From Bacteroidales bacterium UBA4230 (GTDB lineage: Bacteria > Bacteroidota > Bacteroidia > Bacteroidales > UBA932), in the NCBI GenBank assembly GCA_002395605.1, contig DGXO01000042.1:4901-14021 (forward strand): 9,121 nucleotides of DNA, in the 5' to 3' direction. Under the pieces are notes generated by a model. It saw nothing but the letters and a program-made list of their open reading frames with translations. It did not search any database and was not told the origin of the DNA. Both the position numbers and the translations under genes were made by a program. Numbering within the stretch: position 1 is the first letter of the stretch; every line of letters starts with the position of its first letter. Positions 1 through 5,920 of the stretch are shown here, piece by piece.

Positions 1-1
1 G

Positions 2-16
2 GTCGGCGAAGCCGAC
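2..16. other. Short perfect hairpin downstream of glpK, at the window edge
   Basis: GTCGGC and GCCGAC form a 6-bp stem around a GAA loop (TTC when read on the minus strand). It lies 28 nt past the glpK stop in the direction of glpK transcription, so it could be part of a terminator for the three-gene operon. The window ends before any T-tract could be seen. The rest of the 44-bp edge segment shows nothing else that can be supported. Confidence 0.35.
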
Positions 17-44
17 GGTTCAGGCATACATACCTCCCATATAA

Positions 45-1526
45 TTACCTATTGATTGTTCGTTTGATGGCATCGGCCCAGCCGGCGCGGGCGGCGGACA
101 TGTCTTCACCTGAGGGGGTGAAGGTGCGGTCGGCCTGCCACTGCTGCTTGATTTCGTCAAGGGAGCCCCAGAAGCCTACTGCAAGGCCTGCAAGATAGGC
201 GGCGCCCATGGCGGTGGTTTCGGTTACCTTAGGACGGATTACGGAAGTGTCAAGGATATCGGCCTGGAACTGCATCATGAGGTTGTTGGCCGATGCCCCG
301 CCGTCTACCTTGAGCTCTGAGAGTTTCACGCCGGCGTCTTTTTCCATAGCGCGGACTATGTCCATGGTCTGGAAGGCGATGCCCTCAAGCGCTGCGCGGG
401 CTATATGGGCCGAAGTGGTGCCGCGGGTGATGCCGCAGATAACGCCGTGGGCGTACTGGTCCCAGTAAGGGGCGCCCATGCCGGTGAGAGCGGGCACAAA
501 GTACACGCCGCCGTTGTCCGGGACGCTGGCAGCCAGGGCCTCAACCTCTGAGGATGAGCGGATTACCCCAAGGCCGTCACGAAGCCACTGGACAACGCTG
601 CCGCCAACGAAGATGGAGCCTTCAAGGGCGTAGTTCACGGTGTCCCCTATCTTCCATGCAACCGTAGTGAGGAGGTTGTTCATGGAAAGGATGGGCTCCT
701 TGCCGGTATTCATAAGAAGGAAGCAGCCGGTGCCGTAAGTGTTCTTCACAGAGCCGGGATCCGTGCACATCTGGCCGAAAAGGGCGGCCTGCTGGTCTCC
801 GGCGATTCCGGCAATGGGAACCTCATGGGCAAAGATGGTGGTCTTGGTGTAGCCGTAAATCTCAGACGAGGAGCACACCTTCGGCATCATGGATGCGGGC
901 ACTCCAAGAAGGTCCAGGAGTTCGGCATCCCACTCAAGGGTATTGATGTTGAAGAGCATTGTACGGGAGGCGTTGGAAACGTCCGTGATATGCACTTCTC
1001 CCCTTGTGAGCTGCCACACAAGCCAGGAATCCACCGTGCCGAAGCGCAGTTTTCCTGCAACCGCCTTCTCACGGGCGCCGGGGACGTTGTCCAGGATCCA
1101 CTTGATCTTGGTGCCGGAGAAATAGGCATCGATGATAAGGCCTGTCTTACGGCGGATTTTCTCCACCAGTCCTTCGGCCTTGAGGGAGTCGCAGAACTCG
1201 GAGGTGCGCCTGTCCTGCCACACAATTGCGTTGTACACGGGAAGGCCGGTTTCGGCATCCCATACAATGGTGGTTTCCCTCTGGTTTGTTATGCCGATAC
1301 CAGCAATGTCCAGCCCGTTGATCCCTATTTTGGAGATGGCCTGGGCGATGACGGCGGCCTCGGAGGACCAGATTTCCATGGGGTCGTGCTCCACCCAGCC
1401 CGGTTTGGGGAAATGCTGGGTGAACTCCTGCTGGGCCACGGAGCAGATTTTGCCCTCATGGTCAAAAACTATGGCCCTGGAGGAGCTAGTTCCTTGATCC
1501 AGGGCCAGAATGTACTTTTTACTCAT
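45..1526 (-). CDS. glpK: Glycerol kinase
   Basis: This enzyme phosphorylates glycerol with ATP to sn-glycerol 3-phosphate in the cytoplasm, committing glycerol to phospholipid synthesis or glycolysis. The 493 residues match the usual length of the family (about 500) and form a complete FGGY-family kinase. The N-terminal ATPase-fold phosphate loop ALDQGTSSSR is at residues 8-17, and the FGGY signature FSGTKIKWILDN is near residue 135. The catalytic aspartate is D244 in AGDQQAALFGQ, followed by NTYGTGCF and LEGSIFVGG. The C-terminal nucleotide-binding part contains DGGASANN and ends its core in AAYLAGLAVGFW. The start ATG overlaps the TGA of the upstream hydrolase gene as ATGA, which suggests translational coupling. 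The segment that carries the HPr-phosphorylated histidine in Gram-positive enzymes reads TKTTIFAHEVP here, with isoleucine at the expected histidine position by my recalled alignment. No glycerol facilitator gene (glpF) is visible in the window. Confidence 0.97.
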   Translation of the reverse strand: MSKKYILALDQGTSSSRAIVFDHEGKICSVAQQEFTQHFPKPGWVEHDPMEIWSSEAAVIAQAISKIGINGLDIAGIGITNQRETTIVWDAETGLPVYNAIVWQDRRTSEFCDSLKAEGLVEKIRRKTGLIIDAYFSGTKIKWILDNVPGAREKAVAGKLRFGTVDSWLVWQLTRGEVHITDVSNASRTMLFNINTLEWDAELLDLLGVPASMMPKVCSSSEIYGYTKTTIFAHEVPIAGIAGDQQAALFGQMCTDPGSVKNTYGTGCFLLMNTGKEPILSMNNLLTTVAWKIGDTVNYALEGSIFVGGSVVQWLRDGLGVIRSSSEVEALAASVPDNGGVYFVPALTGMGAPYWDQYAHGVICGITRGTTSAHIARAALEGIAFQTMDIVRAMEKDAGVKLSELKVDGGASANNLMMQFQADILDTSVIRPKVTETTAMGAAYLAGLAVGFWGSLDEIKQQWQADRTFTPSGEDMSAARAGWADAIKRTINR

Positions 1527-2533
1527 TTGTTAACTATGTATGCTCTGTTGGTTCCGTCCGGATAAATACCCAAATCAAGCATGTTCTTCACGGTTTTGAG
1601 GAAGTTCAGAACCCTGTGCTTGTAGGTTTCGGGATCCTTGGCATAGGAGTTGGCATGCACTGCGCCGGGGCACACGTACATTTCCTTGTAGCCGTTTTTC
1701 TTAGCGTCATAGTTGAGCTGGAGATGGCTGAACGGGACAAAGTCGTCGGCGTCACCATGGATGAAAAGCATGGGGACGGTGCTCTTTTTGAGCTGCTCCA
1801 CCGAAGAAGCCTCCCAGAAGCCCCAGCCGTAGTTTTTCTTTGTAACCAGGCTTGCGCTCTGGAGAACATCCGGAGGGATGAAGCCGAAGCTTTCCTTGCG
1901 GTTCTGGTTGAACTGCTTTACAACGGAAGCATAGCCGCAGTCTTCCACGATTGCCTTCACGTATTCCGGGAGCTCGTCGCCGGATGCCATCATGACGGTT
2001 GCTCCGCCCATTGACACGCCGTGGAACACCATGAAGTCGTCGTTGAAAATCTTGTGGGCTTCCTTTGCCCAGATTTCAAGGTCAAGGCGGTCGAACCAGC
2101 CCATCTGGATTTCGTCGCCCTCCGAGTATCCGTGATACTGGAGGTCAGGGAACAGGACGTTGTAGTTGAACTCATCCCTGTACATGCGTACAAGATAGAG
2201 GAATACAAAGTGGTTGTCTCCGTAACCGTGGACAACGATTGCGGTACCCTGGGCGTTTGCGGGATCCTTTGCAGGAACGTAGCATGCGTGGAGGTTCTTG
2301 CCGTCCCAGCTGGTGGTCCAGGTGTCCTTGAGGATGCCCTGGGCCTTCAGGCCGTCGTACCAGGCGGTGGAGCCGGGCATCAGGGAATCGGCCTTTGCAC
2401 GGGTGCGGTCGATATCGGCAACGCCGTGAGGGTTGGGTGTAAGTGCAAAACTTGACATGAACTTGCCGGCAAGGCAGCTTGTCATTGAGATGGCCAAAAG
2501 CGCAATGGCCAAAATGTTGGTAATTCTCTTCAT
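1523..2533 (-). CDS. Alpha/beta-hydrolase lipoprotein (esterase or lipase-like)
   Basis: This is a predicted secreted serine hydrolase of the alpha/beta-hydrolase fold, 336 residues long. It starts with a lipoprotein signal: basic KR, a hydrophobic stretch, then MTSC with the lipidated cysteine at C20. It should therefore be anchored in the periplasm or at the cell surface. The oxyanion region HGYGDN is at 102-107, the nucleophile elbow GVSMGG places the serine at S174, HGDADDFVP gives the acid at about D263, and the catalytic histidine is probably H293 in GAVHANSY. The triad is intact. The substrate cannot be told from sequence; related proteins are often annotated simply as alpha/beta hydrolases. 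The start is 3 nt after the stop of the outer-membrane barrel gene, and the stop overlaps the glpK start. This places it in one operon with both and makes an ester of glycerol a plausible but unproven substrate. Confidence 0.9.
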   Translation of the reverse strand: MKRITNILAIALLAISMTSCLAGKFMSSFALTPNPHGVADIDRTRAKADSLMPGSTAWYDGLKAQGILKDTWTTSWDGKNLHACYVPAKDPANAQGTAIVVHGYGDNHFVFLYLVRMYRDEFNYNVLFPDLQYHGYSEGDEIQMGWFDRLDLEIWAKEAHKIFNDDFMVFHGVSMGGATVMMASGDELPEYVKAIVEDCGYASVVKQFNQNRKESFGFIPPDVLQSASLVTKKNYGWGFWEASSVEQLKKSTVPMLFIHGDADDFVPFSHLQLNYDAKKNGYKEMYVCPGAVHANSYAKDPETYKHRVLNFLKTVKNMLDLGIYPDGTNRAYIVNK

Positions 2534-2536
2534 GGC

Positions 2537-3934
2537 TTAGAACTGATAGTTAATGCCGATACCGATCCAAAGGCCTGCATCCATTCCGGGAGTGAAGCAC
2601 TTTGCGAAATCGGCCGATACGATGAAGTTCTGGTTCATGGCGATCTTCAAGCCTGCACCGCCGCTGTAGACAATGCTGCCGGCCTTGGAGGCGTCGTAGA
2701 TAGGATCTGTGGTGCCAGTGAGGGTGTTGAAGGTGGGGTCGTAGATTTTACCGTCAACGGCAATCTTTGCAAGGGCGTCGGCCTTGTACTGCTTGGTGAT
2801 GATACCGGCATCGAAGAACGGGTTCACGGCAATGTAGAAGTACTGGTTGAAGAGCTTGAAGTTCACAAGCTTGACGCGGAGCTCCAGGTTTGCCCATGCC
2901 ATGCCTTCTGCGAGGATACGGTTTTCACGGAGACCGCGGATGGTGTTGGAGGAGCCGAAGCCTTCGGAGATCATGTTGCGCTGGACAAGCAGAGGGTTGT
3001 TCTGGATCATGTACAGCGGGGTTTCACCGGCAATTGTCTGCTGCCATGCAAGGCGGTATGCAAACACGGGCTCACCGGCAGGGATGTGGATGGGGATGCT
3101 GATGTAGTGACGGAAATAGGCGCAGGCCTTCAGGTAGCGCTGGTTAAGGACATTGCCGTTGAGGTAAGCCTCGGCCCAGATACCCTTGTTGGGGGCAGCC
3201 TCGATGTCACGGGTGTCGAAAACGAGGCCGGCGTTCAGCTCAAGTGCAAGACCGCCGTTCTTTTCGGCCTCCGAGATAACACCTGCATTGGTGAGGAAGT
3301 TATACAGGGTGGCGTTTGTGTTGTAATAGCGCCTTTCGTCGCCTACCTTTACGCCGTTATCCTTCATTGCGCCAAGGTCCCACTTCCAGAAGTTCACGCC
3401 GGCAGCCCAGTTGAGGTGAGGGACAATCTGGCCCTGGAAGTTGGCAAGGATACGCAGCATCTTGCGGCTCATGCCGTAATAGTTAATGTTGGTAAGGGTT
3501 TGATCCGTGGCGGAGGCGGGAATGGCCTGGTCCTGGTTACGGTTGGACCATACATCGTAATTCTGGGTTGCGGCCGCACCGTTGAAGCCCCACAGGCTGT
3601 ACAGGGGGTCTGTCATGTAGGTGACCGATGCGTTTACGCGCATGTTGGGGATAAGGTACTTGGAGTCATACGCCAGGTAAAGACGCATGCGGTGGCTGTG
3701 GGTGAAGTAAGAGCCTTCCCAGCTTATCTTGTGGAGGGGATCCGGATAAGTGGAGCCGTCACCATAATAATAGACGTCACCAAAGGCACCTGCCTGGAAA
3801 CCGTTGTCAACCGAATAAGTTGCAGTGGGCAGCAGGCCGAAGCTCCAGCCTTTTTTCATTTCTTTCTCCTCTTCCTGTGCAAACGCACTGAAGCCAAGAG
3901 CCAGCACAAGTGCTGATACAAGTAGTTTTTTCAT
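2537..3934 (-). CDS. Omp85/BamA-TamA-type outer-membrane beta-barrel without POTRA domains
   Basis: This 465-residue protein has a clear Sec signal peptide (MKK, hydrophobic core, AFA then Q; cleavage after about residue 19). A short charged acidic/lysine segment comes next, and then beta-barrel sequence with alternating aromatic and polar residues through to a C-terminal phenylalanine (NYQF), the usual recognition signal of the barrel assembly machinery. The segment GFGSSNTIRGLRE at about 325-337 resembles the conserved loop-6 RG motif of Omp85 barrels, with R333-G334 as the key pair. There is no room for POTRA domains, so it is not BamA itself. It is more like the short Omp85-like barrels common in Bacteroidota. 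Its function is not known; export or surface anchoring of a partner is possible. It is the first gene of the operon with the hydrolase and glpK, and a promoter-like box precedes it. Confidence 0.85.
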   Translation of the reverse strand: MKKLLVSALVLALGFSAFAQEEEKEMKKGWSFGLLPTATYSVDNGFQAGAFGDVYYYGDGSTYPDPLHKISWEGSYFTHSHRMRLYLAYDSKYLIPNMRVNASVTYMTDPLYSLWGFNGAAATQNYDVWSNRNQDQAIPASATDQTLTNINYYGMSRKMLRILANFQGQIVPHLNWAAGVNFWKWDLGAMKDNGVKVGDERRYYNTNATLYNFLTNAGVISEAEKNGGLALELNAGLVFDTRDIEAAPNKGIWAEAYLNGNVLNQRYLKACAYFRHYISIPIHIPAGEPVFAYRLAWQQTIAGETPLYMIQNNPLLVQRNMISEGFGSSNTIRGLRENRILAEGMAWANLELRVKLVNFKLFNQYFYIAVNPFFDAGIITKQYKADALAKIAVDGKIYDPTFNTLTGTTDPIYDASKAGSIVYSGGAGLKIAMNQNFIVSADFAKCFTPGMDAGLWIGIGINYQF

Positions 3935-3982
3935 AATAAAGAATTAGTGTTATTGATTTAGTTTTGTTTCAAAAACATTTCG

Positions 3983-4012
3983 CAAATATACGCATTTTTT
4001 TACAATCTGAAA
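3983..4012 (-). promoter_or_regulatory. Candidate Bacteroidota-type promoter for the barrel-hydrolase-glpK operon
   Basis: On the minus strand TATATTTG (3983-3990) fits the TAnnTTTG -7 consensus exactly. The upstream box is weak: TTTC at 4009-4012 with an 18-nt spacer instead of TTTG at about 20. Transcription would start near 3976, giving a leader of about 40 nt that is AT-rich and has no Shine-Dalgarno site, as usual in this phylum. Confidence 0.65.
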
Positions 4013-4028
4013 CTGCGCGGAAACTCCA

Positions 4029-4081
4029 CCGTCCCCGCTTTCGCTCTGCTCGGCCACGTTTTTGCCCGTTTTCGTGGACGG
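4029..4081 (-). repeat. Diverged, inverted copy of the 52-bp intergenic repeat
   Basis: Read on the minus strand this stretch contains ACGAAAACGGGCAAAAACGTG followed by CGAGCAGAGCGAAAGC. It lines up with the tandem units at 5667-5804, which read ACGAAAACAGGGGTCAAGCGTG and then CTCGGAGAGATCAAAACGGC. It can also fold back, with CCGTCC (4029-4034) opposite GGACGG (4076-4081) and CCACG opposite CGTGG inside. It is noncoding and sits between the barrel-gene promoter and the fold-back element at 4090-4191. Confidence 0.55.
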
Positions 4082-4191
4082 AAAACAAAAGGGGCCGACT
4101 AAATAGATTCTTCACTTCGTTCAGAATGACAGTCTCATGTCATTCTGAGGCAGGTGAACCTGCCGAAGAATCTACTTTTTAGTCGGCCCCT
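4082..4191 (-). terminator. Probable Rho-independent terminator of the M48 peptidase gene
   Basis: Read on the minus strand, the GC-rich outer stem of the fold-back element begins 22 nt after the peptidase stop codon and is followed directly by TTTTGTTTT (4090 down to 4082). This is the stem plus T-tract layout of an intrinsic terminator. It would separate the peptidase transcript from the downstream barrel operon. The very long branched loop is unusual for a terminator. Confidence 0.6.
4090..4191. repeat. 102-bp fold-back element (MITE- or REP-like interspersed repeat)
   Basis: The ends AGGGGCCGACT (4090-4100) and AGTCGGCCCCT (4181-4191) are perfect inverted repeats. The stem continues with AAA/TTT and then TAGATTCTTC (4104-4113) against GAAGAATCTA (4165-4174), interrupted by a 3-nt bulge. 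Inside are two more perfect hairpins: TCAGAATGAC/GTCATTCTGA (4121-4130 with 4139-4148) and GGCAGGT/ACCTGCC (4149-4155 with 4158-4164). The result is a branched cruciform. Translated, it gives FRMTVSCHSEAGEPAEESTF, very like the CHSERSEES-type peptides that appear as false ORFs from interspersed repeats in many bacterial genomes. I therefore read it as a repeat rather than a gene. No flanking target-site duplication is evident. Confidence 0.8.
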
Positions 4192-4213
4192 GTGTGGTCA
4201 TATGCGGAAATCT

Positions 4214-5422
4214 TTATGCCAGGGACGACAGGCTGGGACTGAAGTACCGCTGGATGGCCCCGCCGAAAATGCGGGAAATGTCCTCCATGCCAAGGCCAAG
4301 TTTCTGGCCGATGTCGTAGATGAAAGCAACCTCCTTCTCATGGATGTCGTGGTCCGAGAGAACGATTTCAATCATGTACTGAAGAAGCGCGGGGCGTATG
4401 TTGCCATCCATCTTGATTAGGGCGTTTACGGACTCAGTGAAGAGCTTGTCAATGTCCTCATTATGAATGTTTTCCACAAAGCCTGACGGGAAAAGGTGTG
4501 AGGCGCTGAGATTTGCTATGATACTCTCATATTCGGCCTTTGTGAGCTGGCCGTCGATGCTGCCGGCAATGATACCCGCTGTGGCAAGGAAAATGGACAT
4601 GGGAGGGTCCATGGGGTTTCCGCCGCTTTTGAGGAGAACCTGGATGAGTTCGTTCATGCCGTCTTCAAGCTCTTTGTCGGAGCGGGCGCATGCGAACAGT
4701 TTAAGCGCCTGGACGCGGATGGGGTTCACGGGGTGGGTGTCGTCGCTGATTCCTCCTTCGTGGAGGAAGAATTCAAGGGATTTGTCGTTGCGCTCCATAA
4801 GGGCGTCTATGCTTACTCCAAGCTTTGGAAGGTCCAGCCCTGAAGAGAGCTTGAAAACGCTGGTCACGCATGCCTCAAGGTTGCCGCAGGCTAGGTAGCC
4901 GTAGCGGTCGGCCACAAGTTCCTGAAGCTGGTCATGGATTCTCACCTTGAAGGCAAGTGCCATGGGCATCTGGGCGGGGTTGGGGTACACAAATCCAAGC
5001 AGGCGCCCAAGTTTGCCATCCTTGTTTATGAGGTGCCCAAGTTCATGCCCCACGACATAACGAAGCTCGTCCTGGGTCATGAGGTTGTAAAGGCCTGAGT
5101 ATATTGTAACTATGTGAGGGTTACCCTCTTTGAAGGCCGAAATCGCATTGGCGTTCACTTCCGGGCTTCCCGCAATGAAGAAATCCACGGGCTCGTTGAA
5201 TGCGAGGCGCCGCTTGACCCCCATGCAAAGGTCGTAGAAATCCTTCATCACGTCAGGGGTTACTTTCATGCTGCCGCCCTCCTTCCAGCTTTTGAGGAAT
5301 ATGTCGTTCTGGGTGTCTCCTGCATGGGAGAGGATATAATTCACTACGTCTCCTTCCAGGGCATTGTAAATTTGCGCCTGAAGCTGCTTCTCCAATTTGA
5401 TTTCAGGGTTGAAAAGGTTCAT
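4214..5422 (-). CDS. M48-type zinc metallopeptidase with TerB-like C-terminal region
   Basis: This 402-residue protein carries the zinc-peptidase motif HELGH (H126, E127, H130). The likely third zinc ligand is E168 in ELVADRYG, the ExxxD arrangement of family M48. The N-terminal about 110 residues lead up to this catalytic region. Unlike HtpX or Ste24 there is no signal peptide and no obvious membrane segment, so a soluble cytoplasmic enzyme is predicted. From about residue 265 to 395 the sequence is helical, with acidic repeats such as AGSIDGQLTKAEYE and SDHDIHEKEVAF. This resembles TerB-type domains, here called by eye only. The substrate is unknown; a role in protein quality control or stress is only a guess. 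The gene is monocistronic, with its own promoter upstream and a terminator-like element downstream. Confidence 0.85.
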   Translation of the reverse strand: MNLFNPEIKLEKQLQAQIYNALEGDVVNYILSHAGDTQNDIFLKSWKEGGSMKVTPDVMKDFYDLCMGVKRRLAFNEPVDFFIAGSPEVNANAISAFKEGNPHIVTIYSGLYNLMTQDELRYVVGHELGHLINKDGKLGRLLGFVYPNPAQMPMALAFKVRIHDQLQELVADRYGYLACGNLEACVTSVFKLSSGLDLPKLGVSIDALMERNDKSLEFFLHEGGISDDTHPVNPIRVQALKLFACARSDKELEDGMNELIQVLLKSGGNPMDPPMSIFLATAGIIAGSIDGQLTKAEYESIIANLSASHLFPSGFVENIHNEDIDKLFTESVNALIKMDGNIRPALLQYMIEIVLSDHDIHEKEVAFIYDIGQKLGLGMEDISRIFGGAIQRYFSPSLSSLA

Positions 5423-5450
5423 ACTCAGTTGTTTTAGCGTTATCTCTTTG

Positions 5451-5482
5451 CAAATATATCAAAAACCCGTCCCGCTTCCAAA
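5451..5482 (-). promoter_or_regulatory. Near-perfect Bacteroidota promoter for the M48 peptidase gene
   Basis: On the minus strand TTTG (5479-5482) is followed by a 20-nt spacer and TATATTTG (5451-5458). This matches the -33 TTTG / -7 TAnnTTTG consensus of the Bacteroidota primary sigma factor. Initiation is expected near 5444, leaving a leader of about 22 nt before the ATG at 5422. Confidence 0.8.
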
Positions 5483-5491
5483 AAAATTTGC

Positions 5492-5499
5492 TAAATTTG
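5492..5499 (+). promoter_or_regulatory. Candidate -7 box for the tRNA-Arg gene
   Basis: TAAATTTG fits TAnnTTTG and ends 9 nt before the first base of the tRNA, the right distance for a start at or just before the mature 5' end. No TTTG is found about 20 nt upstream, so only half of the promoter can be supported. It lies back to back with the minus-strand peptidase promoter. Confidence 0.5.
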
Positions 5500-5508
5500 C
5501 ATCCCGTT

Positions 5509-5580
5509 GCCCTCGTAGTTTAAAGGATAGAATAACGGATTCCGGTTCCGTTGGTCCCGGTTCGATTCCGAGCGAGGGTA
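5509..5580 (+). tRNA. tRNA-Arg (anticodon CCG)
   Basis: The 72 bases fold as a complete cloverleaf. The acceptor stem is GCCCTCG with CGAGGGT (first pair G-U), with discriminator A. The D arm is GTTT/GAAT around AAAGGATA. The anticodon stem ACGGA/TCCGT encloses loop TTCCGGT, so the anticodon is CCG (5542-5544), which reads the arginine codon CGG. The T loop is TTCGATT. The T stem CCCGG/CCGAG contains one C-A mismatch (5557 with 5571). CCA is not encoded, as the next bases are CAA, so it must be added after transcription. Confidence 0.95.
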
Positions 5581-5614
5581 CAAGTTTGGCCTGGCTTATG
5601 CCGGGCCAAACTTG
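5581..5614 (+). terminator. Strong hairpin directly after the tRNA, probable terminator or processing signal
   Basis: CAAGTTTGGCCTGGC (5581-5595) pairs with GCCGGGCCAAACTTG (5600-5614) around a TTAT loop. That is 15 pairs with one G-U, and it starts at the base right after the tRNA discriminator. The following bases are TCTGCCCCC rather than a T-tract, so it is not a textbook intrinsic terminator. It may stop transcription with another factor or mark the 3' end for processing. Confidence 0.55.
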
Positions 5615-5634
5615 TCTGCCCCCTCAAACACCCC

Positions 5635-5661
5635 CTTGTCGGCCTTCGGCCTCCGAACAAG
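5635..5661. other. Second small hairpin in the gene-free stretch after the tRNA
   Basis: CTTGTCGGCC and GGCC-TCCGA-ACAAG can fold around a TTC loop with a small imperfection. No T-tract follows on either strand. It lies between the tRNA hairpin and the 52-bp repeats and has no assigned role. Confidence 0.4.
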
Positions 5662-5666
5662 CATTC

Positions 5667-5804
5667 GGGCACGAAAACAGGGGTCAAGCGTGCTCGGAGA
5701 GATCAAAACGGCAGGTTCGAGCACAAAAACAGGGGTCAAACGTGCTCGGAGAGACCAAATCGGCAGGTTCGAGCACGAATAACGGCCGAAAACGTGGACG
5801 GGGA
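5667..5804 (+). repeat. Tandem 52-bp repeat, two full copies and one partial
   Basis: Units start at 5667, 5719 and 5771, exactly 52 bases apart. The first two copies are nearly identical (for example CAGGGGTCAA, CGTGCTCGGAGAGA and GGCAGGTTC in the same order). The third keeps GAGCACGAA at its start and then diverges. Each full unit contains GAGCAC (GGGCAC in copy 1) followed 17 nt later by GTGCTC, so each can form a small hairpin. There are no unique spacers, so this is not a CRISPR array. A related inverted copy lies at 4029-4081. The short ORFs through the region are repeat-encoded and not credible genes. From 5805 to the fabD promoter at 5871 I see nothing further. Confidence 0.85.
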
Positions 5805-5870
5805 CGCAGATGCCCTGGGCAGTGGCGGGCATGGAGGCCCGGAAGGAGGAGGGCGGAGAGTGGCTTTCTT

Positions 5871-5902
5871 TTTGCAACGAACGAAAAAAATTGCTATATT
5901 TG
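5871..5902 (+). promoter_or_regulatory. Bacteroidota-type promoter for fabD
   Basis: TTTG at 5871-5874, a 20-nt spacer and TATATTTG at 5895-5902 match the phylum consensus. Initiation is expected around 5909-5911, giving a leader of only about 10 nt before the ATG at 5921. This promoter lies inside the longer open frame that begins at 5810 and therefore argues against that upstream start. Confidence 0.8.
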
Positions 5903-5920
5903 TACGCTTATAGATATTTA

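Noticed and set aside
1..27. Possible start of a next minus-strand gene after glpK (ATG at 27, preceded by GGGAGG)
   Set aside because: Only nine codons are visible and they consist largely of the hairpin at 2-16; Bacteroidota rarely rely on such Shine-Dalgarno sites, so it cannot be supported.
825..1565. 246-codon plus-strand ORF opposite glpK
   Set aside because: It lies antisense to an intact glpK, and its sequence shows no domain, signal or plausible start region.
3964..4182. ORF of 72 codons containing CHSEAGEPAEES
   Set aside because: It is the translation of the fold-back element and the diverged repeat, a known kind of false ORF.
5509..5600. tRNA-Arg as an integration site for a mobile element
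   Set aside because: No second copy of the tRNA 3' end, integrase or phage gene is present in the window.
5667..5804. Possible CRISPR array
   Set aside because: The repeats are directly adjacent with no spacers and there are no cas genes in the window.
5810..5920. Upstream in-frame extension of FabD to an ATG at 5810
   Set aside because: It would put 37 low-complexity residues before the conserved FabD start and spans the well-formed promoter at 5871-5902.
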